From: an uncultured Bacteroidota bacterium
GTDB lineage: Bacteria; Bacteroidota; Bacteroidia; Bacteroidales; P3
DNA length: 64,000 bases
Assembly: GCA_902775135.1 (NCBI GenBank)
Contig: CACYKY010000001.1
Span: forward strand, 62,001-126,000
Reading direction: 5' to 3'
The notes beneath the pieces are model-generated. The model was not told the DNA's origin, made no database searches, and saw nothing but the letters and a program-made list of their open reading frames with translations. Positions 44,863 through 52,470 of this stretch are shown one piece after another (the first letter of the stretch is position 1; the number at the start of each line of letters is the position of its first letter). A program made the position numbers and the translations under genes.

Positions 44863-45375
44863 TTAGAATAAAATCCAATATAAAAGCATGCACACCAGCA
44901 GGGTGTAGAGCATGATGCGGGTGGCGGGGATGGGCTTCATATAGTCCTTGTCGGCCACGTCGAAACGGCGTTTGATTTTGGTTGAGCGCTTTTTGAAGTC
45001 GCGCATCCGCTCGGCGCCGTTTGCTGAAGAGGTGGTGCTGTCGTCGGAGGTGGCGAAGCGGGGCTGGTAGTTGAAGGTGGGCATCTCGCGCTTGCGGAAG
45101 AGGTCCTTCCACGTCAACCCATGCCGTTTTTCCTCGCGGTCGATTTCGCGCACGCGCTGCTGGAAGTATGCCAATTCGCTGTCGGCCGAATCTGACGGAT
45201 TGGCCATCTCGGGATTGTCTGGAAGGTCCTTTGACTCGAATTCGGCTTCCATTTCCCTGAGCATGCGCTCGTCGGCATACTTCTGTTTCAGGGCCTCCCA
45301 CTTCTCCTTCTCGGGGTCGTAGAAGCGAGGCTGGTAGCGGAACTGGCGCGGTTTGGGGGTGTAGAACATCGGCAT
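44863..45375 (-). CDS. Tail-anchored protein of unknown function
   Basis: A 170-residue protein from ATG 45375 (45369 is an alternative). Two similar motifs, [20 protein letters not shown] near the start and [12 protein letters not shown] around residue 103, flank a charged, probably coiled-coil region. The C-terminus is one hydrophobic helix ([20 protein letters not shown]), suggesting membrane anchoring. Not assigned to a named family. It starts 4 bases after the folate cyclo-ligase stop and is followed by panD 7 bases later. Confidence 0.7.
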   Translation of the reverse strand: MPMFYTPKPRQFRYQPRFYDPEKEKWEALKQKYADERMLREMEAEFESKDLPDNPEMANPSDSADSELAYFQQRVREIDREEKRHGLTWKDLFRKREMPTFNYQPRFATSDDSTTSSANGAERMRDFKKRSTKIKRRFDVADKDYMKPIPATRIMLYTLLVCMLLYWILF

Positions 45376-45379
45376 GACG

Positions 45380-45928
45380 TCAAAGGCTTTTGTGGTCGGT
45401 GATAACGCAATCCATGGGCACATCGTGAGGTTCGACGGGAATCGTGTCCAGCAGTTGGAAGTCATACCCCACACCTATTTTAGCGGCGTTGGGAGTTGAT
45501 TTCAGCAGGCGGTCGTAGAAACCGCGGCCGCGGCCCATGCGGTTGCCGTGACTGTCGAAAGCCACCCCCGGCACCATGATGAGCTCCACTTTGTCGAGAG
45601 CTGTCCATTCGGGAGTGCCTGCGGGTTCGCCGATGCCGAACTGTTCGCCGGCCACCAGGCATTCGGGGCCGGTATACTGACGCAGCACCAGGTCGTCGCC
45701 GACCACGCAGGGCAGCAATACCACCTTATCCTTGTACCAGCGGTTCACAAAAGCATGCGTCTGCACCTCGTCGGCCATTGACCAATAGAGCAGAACCACC
45801 TTGGCTTGAGCAAAAAGAGGAGACTGCTCCACACGGCGCATGATGACCTCCGACCGGCGGAGTTTTTCCTCCGCCGGCACGGCGCGCTTCAGGTCGCGCA
45901 TCTGTTTTCTAACCGCGGTCTTGTCCAT
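45380..45928 (-). CDS. 5-formyltetrahydrofolate cyclo-ligase
   Basis: A 182-residue enzyme converting 5-formyl-THF to 5,10-methenyl-THF with ATP. The N-terminal KTAVRKQMRDLKRAVPAEEK, the block LVAGEQFGIGEPAGTPEW and the C-terminal VPGVAFDSHGNRMGRGRGFY, with GFYDRLL, are diagnostic. The length is normal. Its start abuts the DUF3127 stop. It belongs to folate one-carbon metabolism like folE and glyA elsewhere in the window. Confidence 0.94.
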   Translation of the reverse strand: MDKTAVRKQMRDLKRAVPAEEKLRRSEVIMRRVEQSPLFAQAKVVLLYWSMADEVQTHAFVNRWYKDKVVLLPCVVGDDLVLRQYTGPECLVAGEQFGIGEPAGTPEWTALDKVELIMVPGVAFDSHGNRMGRGRGFYDRLLKSTPNAAKIGVGYDFQLLDTIPVEPHDVPMDCVITDHKSL

Positions 45929-46357
45929 CTAGAAGGGCAGGTCGTCGTCGGGATTGGAGTTCATCTGCGGGGCGGCAGCGAAGTTGGCGGTGGGAGCTGC
46001 GGGTTGGGCGGGAGCTGCGGCCGGCTGTGCGCCTGCGGGTGCGGCGCCCTGCCAGGCATAGCCGTTGGCGGCGGGCATCTGTCCCGGCACATAGGGTTGG
46101 ATGCGCGAAGCGCGCAGGTCGGTGTACCATTTCTCGTTGAACTCGCGGCTCTCGGGCGAGAAGGTCACCTGCACGGGGCTACCCATGGGTATATTCTTGG
46201 CCATAGCCACGCGTTCTTCGCCAAAGGCGGTGAAAGCCACTTTGCGGGGATATTCGCCGTCGGTCTCGATAACAAAACCGCCGCGTACCCACGGGCCGCG
46301 GGGTGATTCGCCCGACACTTCGGGCAGAAGCTGAATCAATTTGCCTGTGATTTCCAT
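45929..46357 (-). CDS. DUF3127 protein with SSB-like acidic tail
   Basis: A 142-residue protein. Residues 1-92 form an OB-fold-like DUF3127 domain (MEITGKLIQLLPEVSGESPR, FVIETDGEYPRKVAFTAFGE). A disordered Ala/Pro-rich linker (~95-134) follows, and the protein ends NPDDDLPF, strongly resembling the SSB C-terminal tip DDDIPF that recruits DNA-repair partners. DNA binding is inferred, not shown. A promoter-like box lies about 70 bases upstream on the minus strand. Confidence 0.85.
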   Translation of the reverse strand: MEITGKLIQLLPEVSGESPRGPWVRGGFVIETDGEYPRKVAFTAFGEERVAMAKNIPMGSPVQVTFSPESREFNEKWYTDLRASRIQPYVPGQMPAANGYAWQGAAPAGAQPAAAPAQPAAPTANFAAAPQMNSNPDDDLPF

Positions 46358-46425
46358 TCTTACTATATTTTTATTGTTATTATTATCAATAATTTATGCT
46401 CCGACCACCGCCGGATGCAATTGTA

Positions 46426-46433
46426 CAAAAATA
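46426..46433 (-). promoter_or_regulatory. Bacteroidota -7 box for the DUF3127 gene
   Basis: On the minus strand the bases read TATTTTTG, a TAnnTTTG match, 69 bases upstream of the DUF3127 ATG. Confidence 0.55.
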
Positions 46434-46476
46434 GTCAAAAAAATCCAACCCGCAAAATATTTTTTTCAACACTAGG

Positions 46477-46501
46477 ATTAGTGAATGGTGAATAGTGAAT
46501 G
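46477..46501 (+). repeat. Heptamer repeat between divergent genes
   Basis: Three to four 7-bp units (GTGAATG, GTGAATA, GTGAATG) lie between the DUF3127 and corA promoters. Confidence 0.75.
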
Positions 46502-46548
46502 GAAGAGTGGGGGAGGAAAATGTTTTTTGTATTATTCATTTTTTTTCG

Positions 46549-46556
46549 TATCTTTG
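46549..46556 (+). promoter_or_regulatory. Bacteroidota -7 promoter box for corA
   Basis: TATCTTTG, exact TAnnTTTG, with a T-rich upstream region. The corA ATG is 59 bases downstream. Confidence 0.72.
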
Positions 46557-46601
46557 CAAATTGAACCAATAAGTATACTCGAATGTAGAATTCTGATTAC
46601 C

Positions 46602-46610
46602 AAGGAGGTG
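46602..46610 (+). promoter_or_regulatory. Unusually strong Shine-Dalgarno sequence before corA
   Basis: AAGGAGGTG precedes the corA ATG (46615) by 4 bases. Bacteroidota mRNAs normally lack such sequences, and no other gene start in this window shows one this strong. Confidence 0.75.
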
Positions 46611-46614
46611 CTAT

Positions 46615-47544
46615 ATGATTGAAACGATACAGTACAAGTCAATCCGATGGCTTGACATCACCAATCCTAGTGAAGACGACTACCGTCTGCTGTTGGAAGA
46701 CTATCATTTCCACCCTTTGGATATCGAGGACTGCCGGGGTACCAACCAGCGTCCGAAAATCGACGAGTATGACGACTACTATTTCCTCATTCTCCACTTT
46801 CCTTATTTCGACAAAGGCAACAAATTTATCCGTATCCGCGAGGTGAAGATCTTCTGGGGACGCGATTTTATTATCACCGTTGGGAAGGCCCATTGGGTGG
46901 TGAAGAAGTTTTTCGACGAGATACAGGAAGACCTGCAGGAAGGCGATGAGGAGACGCAGGAGATGTTGGCTACCAGCGACCAATTGCTCTATCACATACT
47001 GAACCGTCTGATGTTGGAAACCAATACGTTGGTTCAGCGTGTGGGTGCCGAAGTGGACTTGATCAACTACGATATTTTCAACAAGCGAGCCCGCTCCATC
47101 ATCGAGCAGATTTCTGTTACACGGCGAAACACCATCCTTCTCAACACCACCTTCAAGCCGCAGCTGCGTGTGTTGCACATGTTTGAGAGTGGCGGCATCA
47201 AAGGGTTTGTCGATCCCGATGTTCTGGACATGGAAGACTACTGGGGCAACATTTTGGACCAGTATCAGAAGATGTTCGACTCCATTGAGGATTTTGGAGA
47301 ATTGATTGAAGGTCTCTCGCAGACGTTCGACTCGTTGCTGACCAACCGCACCAACGATATCATGCGGGTGCTGACCTATTTCTCGACCATCATGCTTCCG
47401 TTGACGGTGGTGGCCAGTTTGTTCGGTATGAATGTGGACTTTCCCTTCGTCACCAGCACCACAGCCTTCTGGGTCATCATCGGAGTGATGGTGCTGATGA
47501 TTGTCGGTCTGATGTTCTTCTTCCGCAAGATGACGGGGAGATAG
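46615..47544 (+). CDS. corA: CorA-type magnesium/cobalt channel
   Basis: A 309-residue pentameric-channel protein. A large cytoplasmic N-terminal domain (~1-245) includes WGRDFIITVGKAHWVVKKFF and a long helix (QILDQ-like NILDQYQKMFDSIEDFGELI). Two C-terminal helices follow, the first ending in the selectivity motif GMN (SLFGMNVDFPF, about residue 280). It transports Mg2+ (or Co2+/Ni2+). It is the only plus-strand gene between 35 and 61 kb, has its own promoter, and shows the strong Shine-Dalgarno sequence noted above. Confidence 0.95.
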   Translation: MIETIQYKSIRWLDITNPSEDDYRLLLEDYHFHPLDIEDCRGTNQRPKIDEYDDYYFLILHFPYFDKGNKFIRIREVKIFWGRDFIITVGKAHWVVKKFFDEIQEDLQEGDEETQEMLATSDQLLYHILNRLMLETNTLVQRVGAEVDLINYDIFNKRARSIIEQISVTRRNTILLNTTFKPQLRVLHMFESGGIKGFVDPDVLDMEDYWGNILDQYQKMFDSIEDFGELIEGLSQTFDSLLTNRTNDIMRVLTYFSTIMLPLTVVASLFGMNVDFPFVTSTTAFWVIIGVMVLMIVGLMFFFRKMTGR

Positions 47545-47558
47545 TGAGTTTTTTTTAC

Positions 47559-47588
47559 GCCGCTACCTCCCTCTCGCTGGCGAGCGGC
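47559..47588 (+). terminator. Hairpin downstream of corA
   Basis: GCCGCT (47559-47564) pairs with AGCGGC (47583-47588), with an inner CTCGC-tgg-CGAG alternative. It lies 15 bases after the corA stop, after a short T-run. The sequence CGCCAGCGAGAGGG-like on the opposite strand is shared with 26411-26426. Confidence 0.5.
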
Positions 47589-47645
47589 AATCTATAAATC
47601 CAGGTGATTCTTTCTTTTTATCAAGAATTAGAGAATCGTTTTTTT

Positions 47646-47716
47646 AGTGAATAGTGAACGATTAATAGTTAATAGATAATAGTTAATAGTTAATAGTTAA
47701 TGGTGAATTGTGAATA
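47646..47716 (+). repeat. Heptamer array (TAATAGT type) after corA
   Basis: About ten 7-bp units, chiefly TTAATAG and variants GTGAATA and ATAATAG, fill the space before the ExbD terminator. No gene is visible between corA and exbD. Confidence 0.82.
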
Positions 47717-47776
47717 GACGGGATAGAAACCACGAATCGGGCGAGGAATTGGGTTTATTGGTGGAGGCAAAAAATA

Positions 47777-47809
47777 AATCAGGGGTGTCCTGTTGGGGCA
47801 CCCCTGATT
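47777..47809 (-). terminator. Terminator of the ExbB/ExbD operon
   Basis: A perfect 11-bp stem (AATCAGGGGTG / CACCCCTGATT) with an 11-base loop. On the minus strand, the direction of exbD, it is followed by T-rich sequence (TATTTTTTG). Confidence 0.85.
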
Positions 47810-47838
47810 GATGTTAGGGTTAGGATTAGTCGCCGAGC

Positions 47839-48315
47839 TTATTTGCTTATGCGGCCACCTTTGGATGCATTGTAGAAGATACGGAGAGCACCGGCTTTGC
47901 GGAGTTCCTGCTTGATGTCGGTAACCATGCCCATGCGCACCTGCTTGTCGGCCTTGATGGCGGTGGTAAGCTGGGGACGGTCGGCTTCGGGGCGCTGTTC
48001 GCGCTCTTGCTCGACAAAGGCGATGATGTCGGACACTTCGGAAATCTGGTCGTTGAGCTGGATACGGGGTTCGGTACCGTATTTTTTCTGTTGGTCTTGG
48101 ATAGGAACACCGACATTGATGTAGCTCACGAGACTTTTCTTAGCCAGTTTGGTCACTTCGGAACCTTGAGGAGGGATGATCTTCACGTAGAGGGAACTCT
48201 CGCGCATGGTGGTGATGACCATGAAGAAGAACAGCAGCATGAAGATAATGTCGCTCATGGAGCCCATGTTGAGGGCGGGCGTTTCTTTAGCCTTTTTACC
48301 AGTAAAACGTGCCAT
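47839..48315 (-). CDS. ExbD/TolR-type biopolymer transport protein, copy 1
   Basis: A 158-residue protein with one N-terminal helix (NMGSMSDIIFMLLFFFMVIT, ~15-40); the Asp in SDI is the proton-carrying residue. The periplasmic domain follows with IPPQGSEVTKLAKKSLVSYI. It is the last gene of the operon, next to a second ExbD copy with 1-base overlap and before a strong terminator. ExbD works with ExbB to energise TonB-dependent transport or Tol/gliding functions. Confidence 0.93.
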   Translation of the reverse strand: MARFTGKKAKETPALNMGSMSDIIFMLLFFFMVITTMRESSLYVKIIPPQGSEVTKLAKKSLVSYINVGVPIQDQQKKYGTEPRIQLNDQISEVSDIIAFVEQEREQRPEADRPQLTTAIKADKQVRMGMVTDIKQELRKAGALRIFYNASKGGRISK

Positions 48316-48884
48316 TATTTACCTCCTATTTTAGTAGGCTCGGCCTCGGAGATAGCCATGGGGATGGCAGTCTCGACGGCTTTGCGTTGTGGATCACTAA
48401 GGTCGGCAAGGTGTTTGCCGAAGCGGGCGGTAGCCAGTTCGTCGCGCATTTCGTTGATGGCGGCAGTCAACTCGTTCTGCACTTGGAGGTACATGTCATA
48501 GGAAGTACCGCGGTCGTTGCGGAGGGAGATGACGCCTTTGGAGACGTCGTATGTGCCGAGGAGGTCGATGGGTGTTGGGGTCTTCTCAGGCATATAGGAG
48601 AGGTTGTTGGGGTTGCCGAGGAATTCCTTGGCACGATCCTTCAAGTCCTCAATGCGGCCGTACTCGGTGTTGAAGAGCAACCGGTCGTCCTTGTTGACCA
48701 TCACGACAAAGATATTGCGCTCGTGAACTTCTGGGGCTTCTGCATCCTCGGGAAGGGGAGGAGGCAGCTTACGTGCGATACCCATATCGGAGTTGATGTT
48801 GGAGACCATGAGGAAGAAGGCCAGCAACAGGAACGAGATATCGGACATCGAACTTGTATTTAATCCAGGAGTTTTTCTAGCCAT
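48315..48884 (-). CDS. ExbD/TolR-type biopolymer transport protein, copy 2
   Basis: A 189-residue paralog. The helix is SMSDISFLLLAFFLMVSNIN (~12-30) with the same Asp. The periplasmic part (~35-189) is longer and more divergent than copy 1, including ARKLPPPLPEDAEAPEVHER. Bacteroidota often encode two different ExbD-like subunits with one ExbB. It starts 3 bases after the end of the four-helix protein gene. Confidence 0.92.
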   Translation of the reverse strand: MARKTPGLNTSSMSDISFLLLAFFLMVSNINSDMGIARKLPPPLPEDAEAPEVHERNIFVVMVNKDDRLLFNTEYGRIEDLKDRAKEFLGNPNNLSYMPEKTPTPIDLLGTYDVSKGVISLRNDRGTSYDMYLQVQNELTAAINEMRDELATARFGKHLADLSDPQRKAVETAIPMAISEAEPTKIGGK

Positions 48885-48887
48885 ATC

Positions 48888-49364
48888 TTATTTCTTTTTT
48901 AAAGATTTAGCGACTTCAGCATAGATGATGCAGCCAGCGGCGCCGATCACGAGGATGTAGACGAGGATGCAGGCAGCACCGATGAGTTTGGAGGTACCCT
49001 CAGAGGTACCGCTCTTTTCCATCAAGGCGGGGGTCACGTCGTTGCCTTTTGCCAGCAGGAAAGCGGCGACACAGGCGACGATGGCGACACCGAGGATGAT
49101 GAAGAACCTCTTAGCGTAGCCGGGGACATTCTTGAAGCGGTCGGCCAGTTTGACGCAGAGGAAGATGACGATGGCAACGATGGAGATGGCCACCAGGGCG
49201 ACGAGGATCCAGTAGATGGTATCGAAGAGACCACCTGCCTGGACGTCGGCCAGGGTCTTCACCTCGCTGCCGTTGTTCATGGCAAAGACAATAGCCAGCA
49301 CGAAGCAGAGCAGGGCGATGCCAAGACCAACGAAGGTGATGAGTTTATCAGTTTTTTCTTTCAT
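48888..49364 (-). CDS. Small multi-helix membrane protein in the Exb operon
   Basis: A 158-residue protein with four predicted helices: ~8-28 (ITFVGLGIALLCFVLAIVFA), ~47-70 (IYWILVALVAISIVAIVIFL), ~84-106 (RFFIILGVAIVACVAAFLLA), ~128-150 (AACILVYILVIGAAGCIIYA). It has no recognised domain. It lies between ExbB and the two ExbD genes, an arrangement suggesting an accessory subunit; that role is inferred from context only. Confidence 0.7.
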   Translation of the reverse strand: MKEKTDKLITFVGLGIALLCFVLAIVFAMNNGSEVKTLADVQAGGLFDTIYWILVALVAISIVAIVIFLCVKLADRFKNVPGYAKRFFIILGVAIVACVAAFLLAKGNDVTPALMEKSGTSEGTSKLIGAACILVYILVIGAAGCIIYAEVAKSLKKK

Positions 49365-49427
49365 GATTGTTTCTCTTTTAATGTTAATGTTTAACGTCTA
49401 GCGTTTCCCGTTCAAAAGAGAAAGCAA

Positions 49428-50252
49428 TTATTTGTGGTATTTCACGAGGATGTCCATGAAGGAGATGCTGCCATCTTCCATCTGGTCGACAAGGCTCTCG
49501 ATTTTGGTGAGGATGTAGTTGTAGAAAATCTGAAGGATGATAGCGACGATAAGACCGAAGATGGTGGTCAACAGAGCCACTTTCATACCGCCGGCGACGA
49601 CGGTCGGGCTGATATCACCAGCGACCTCGATGTCATCGAAGGCCTGCACCATACCGACGACGGTGCCGAGGAATCCGAAGGAAGGAGCAAGGGCGATGAA
49701 CAGGCCAATCCAGGTGAGGTTGTTCTCGAGGCGGGCCATCTGGACACCACCGTAGCTGGTGACGGCTTTTTCGACGTTCTCGAGGCCCTGATCCATGCGG
49801 TCGAGACCCTGATAGAAGATGCTGGCCACGGGACCTTTGGTGTCGCGGCAGAGCTCTTTGGCGCCCTCATAGTTGCCGTTCTTGACGTTGTCCTCAATGC
49901 CGTTGAGGAGTTTCTTCACATTGGTGGTGGCCATGTTGAGGTAAAGGATACGCTCGATGACGAGGGCCATACCGAAAATGAGGCAGAGGAGCACGGGGGT
50001 CATCCAACCGGCACCACCCTGGATGTACTTCTCTTTGAGCACCTGGTGGAAGGACTTGGTGGTCTCTTCGGCAGGGGCTGCGGTCTCTTCGGCAGCGGTC
50101 TCAGCGACGGCTTCTGCTTGAGCAGCGGAGTCGGCGGTGGCGGCAACCTGTTCGGTGGCTTCAGTCGTTGTGGCATCCTGTGCCATCACGCCATTGAAGT
50201 TGGCAAATGTCAATAAACCTACTATTGACATCAAAGCAAATACTTTTTTCAT
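49428..50252 (-). CDS. ExbB/TolQ/MotA-type proton channel protein
   Basis: A 274-residue protein. The start has a signal-like helix (KKVFALMSIVGLLTFANFNG, ~2-22) and an Ala/Glu/Thr-rich linker (~25-65). A helix at ~78-98 (GWMTPVLLCLIFGMALVIER) leads to the family core, with two later helices (~185-215 and ~230-252), including ALAPSFGFLGTVVGMVQAFD. The Ala-rich segment is an addition relative to E. coli ExbB. With the ExbD genes it forms one operon with its own promoter. Confidence 0.93.
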   Translation of the reverse strand: MKKVFALMSIVGLLTFANFNGVMAQDATTTEATEQVAATADSAAQAEAVAETAAEETAAPAEETTKSFHQVLKEKYIQGGAGWMTPVLLCLIFGMALVIERILYLNMATTNVKKLLNGIEDNVKNGNYEGAKELCRDTKGPVASIFYQGLDRMDQGLENVEKAVTSYGGVQMARLENNLTWIGLFIALAPSFGFLGTVVGMVQAFDDIEVAGDISPTVVAGGMKVALLTTIFGLIVAIILQIFYNYILTKIESLVDQMEDGSISFMDILVKYHK

Positions 50253-50314
50253 GATGTGTTAGTGTGTTGATTATTAAATTATTGTTTATAATTCCGTTAT
50301 TTTAATTCATTGTG

Positions 50315-50322
50315 CAAATATA
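50315..50322 (-). promoter_or_regulatory. Bacteroidota -7 promoter box for the Exb operon
   Basis: Minus-strand TATATTTG, 63 bases upstream of the exbB ATG. Confidence 0.65.
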
Positions 50323-50351
50323 CACCTTTTTTCTAATTCCACCAAAAAATA

Positions 50352-51335
50352 TCACATTTTTCTTCCATTTAATGTTTCCAGAAGTTCGCGGAGTGGTTTT
50401 TTCAGCGCTTCGTCGGCATGGATTTCGTCGAGTTTCAGGCGTGCTGTTTCGAACTCGGCGGAGATGTTTTTTTCGATGGTGTTTTTGAGGTTGAGTGTTT
50501 CGTAGAGTGCCAGCACGCGGTGCACTTTCTCTTCCTCGTCCATATTGTCCTTGGAGGCGAAGAGGGCCAGCAGCTCTTTTTTCTGGTTCCCGTTGGCTTT
50601 TTCCAGTGCCGTCAGGGGGAGGAAGGAAATCTTGTTGTCGCGGATATCCTGGCCGGTTTTTTTGCCGAATACGGCGGTGTCGCCGTAGCCGTCGAGCAAG
50701 TCGTCCTGCATCTGGAAAGCGAGACCGAGGTGGATGCCGAAGGAGTAGAGTTTTTCGACCTCGCTGGCGGGTGCCTCGGCATAGAGGGCGCCAATCTTCA
50801 GCGCTCCGGCCAATAGTACGGCGGTCTTTTGGCGAATCATGTCCATGTAGTCGTCCAAACTTACCTTGGCCAGCCCTAGCCGTTCGAAATTCATGTCTTT
50901 CTGTTGCCCTTCGCACACCTCGATGGCGGTTTCGTTGAAGCATTGCAGTATTTCTTGCAGATGTGGCGAGGATTGGCGGAGGAAATAGCGCCAAGCCAGG
51001 GCGAACATGGTGTCGCCGCTGAGGACGGCGGTGTTCTCATCCCACTTGAGGTATACTGTTGGTTGTCCGCGTCGCAGCGGCGAGCGGTCCATGAGGTCGT
51101 CGTGGAGGAGAGTGAAGTTGTGGAAGGTCTCGATGCCGAGGGCGGCATCGCGCACCTTGCTTTCGTCGCCGCCGAAAAGGGCGTTGGCAGCCAGAAGCAT
51201 GGTTGGACGTATGCGTTTGCCGCCTAAACGAAGAGTGTATTCGATAGGGGCATAGAGTTCATGGGGTTCGGCGTCGAATTGCTCGGCGTCGAAGATGGCG
51301 CTTACTTGGTCGAGGTAATATTTTATATTATTCAT
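50352..51335 (-). CDS. Polyprenyl (geranylgeranyl/farnesyl) diphosphate synthase
   Basis: A 327-residue trans-prenyl synthase. The first Asp-rich motif is LLHDDLMDRSPLRRG (DDxxD) near residue 83, the second LAFQMQDDLLDGYGD near residue 211. The product chain length is not settled by sequence inspection; two bulky residues before the first motif (HNFT) may restrict it. It follows the TPR gene by 18 bases. Confidence 0.92.
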   Translation of the reverse strand: MNNIKYYLDQVSAIFDAEQFDAEPHELYAPIEYTLRLGGKRIRPTMLLAANALFGGDESKVRDAALGIETFHNFTLLHDDLMDRSPLRRGQPTVYLKWDENTAVLSGDTMFALAWRYFLRQSSPHLQEILQCFNETAIEVCEGQQKDMNFERLGLAKVSLDDYMDMIRQKTAVLLAGALKIGALYAEAPASEVEKLYSFGIHLGLAFQMQDDLLDGYGDTAVFGKKTGQDIRDNKISFLPLTALEKANGNQKKELLALFASKDNMDEEEKVHRVLALYETLNLKNTIEKNISAEFETARLKLDEIHADEALKKPLRELLETLNGRKM

Positions 51336-51353
51336 ATTTAATTTATATATGGT

Positions 51354-52466
51354 TCAATAGGCAATACCATGCTGAGTACACCATTTTTGGGCGCCTTTGT
51401 GGCCCAGTTTGGCAGCACGCTTGTAGTTTGCCTGTTCGCGTTTGGGTTGTTTCTGTTTGGCGTAGAGTTCGGCGATGCGGACATAGGTCTCGGCGTCTTT
51501 CTTGTTGATTTCTACAGCGCGTTGGTAGTTGCGAATGGCCTTTCCGAATTCGCCCATCTCGGCGTAGGTGCGACCCATGAGGCGGAACGATTCGTTCTGT
51601 TTGGGGTTGATGCGAGAGGCGGTACGGTATTGGGCCAGAGCTTCGCGATATTCTGCTTTGCTGAAGTAGATGTCGCCAAGACGGTTGTAGGCGCTGACGT
51701 AGGTGCTGTCGTATTTGATGACTGTTTCCAAGCACTCGATGGCACTTTCCTTTTCGCCCTTGAGGAGGTAGGCCCATCCAAGACAATAGATGAGCTTGAT
51801 GGAGTTGCGCTCCACCTTAAGTCCTTTCTTAAGGGTGTTGATGGCCAAGTCGTAGCTGTTGCGATAGCAATACATGGTGCCCAGGTTGAAGTATGCATCG
51901 ATGTTTTTCGGGTCGGCCTGTATGGCTTTGCGGAAGGTTGTTGTGGCTTCGTTGTCGTTGCCCTTATAGAAGTAGATGATGCCTGTAACGTTGAGTGCGC
52001 GGGCCGATTTGGGGTCTTCGGCCTGTGCTTTGTGTGCCCAGGAGGAGGCGTTGGTGTAGTTTTCGTCGACGCAGTATACCATAGCGAGCGATGCCATTGC
52101 CGAAGCCCGGAGGGCGCTGTCGGCGGGGGCGGAGCGTTCGATGGCTTTCTCGGCTGCTTTCTTGGCGCCTGCCCAGTCGCGCATTTCGCATAGGCATTCG
52201 GCCAGGTGGCTCATGGCGGAAGCGCTGCTGTCGGCTTTGGCCAGCCAGGATGCCGCTTCGGCAAAGTGCTCCATACGCTGCAGAAGAATACCCAGGTGCA
52301 ATCGGGCTTGTGCATTGGTATCTACGGCCTCGCGGTAGTAGCCGATGGCAAGGTCGTTCAGTCCTTTGCTGTCGGCGTTAAGGCCTTTCTCGAGGCTGCC
52401 TTGGGCGGTGGCGCCCAAGGCAAGCAGGGAGATGCAGATGGTGATGAGCAGTTTGCGCATCGTCAT
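51354..52466 (-). CDS. Tetratricopeptide-repeat protein, probably secreted to the periplasm
   Basis: A 370-residue protein. The signal peptide is RKLLITICISLLALGATAQG (~3-22). It carries about eight TPR units (e.g. ARALNVTGIIYFYKGNDNEA, IDAYFNLGTMYCYRNSYDLA, VSAYNRLGDIYFSKAEYREA) between ~40 and 350. Such proteins serve as scaffolds; the partner is unknown. It sits 4 bases after valS in the same direction. Confidence 0.87.
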   Translation of the reverse strand: MTMRKLLITICISLLALGATAQGSLEKGLNADSKGLNDLAIGYYREAVDTNAQARLHLGILLQRMEHFAEAASWLAKADSSASAMSHLAECLCEMRDWAGAKKAAEKAIERSAPADSALRASAMASLAMVYCVDENYTNASSWAHKAQAEDPKSARALNVTGIIYFYKGNDNEATTTFRKAIQADPKNIDAYFNLGTMYCYRNSYDLAINTLKKGLKVERNSIKLIYCLGWAYLLKGEKESAIECLETVIKYDSTYVSAYNRLGDIYFSKAEYREALAQYRTASRINPKQNESFRLMGRTYAEMGEFGKAIRNYQRAVEINKKDAETYVRIAELYAKQKQPKREQANYKRAAKLGHKGAQKWCTQHGIAY

Positions 52467-52470
52467 GTTA

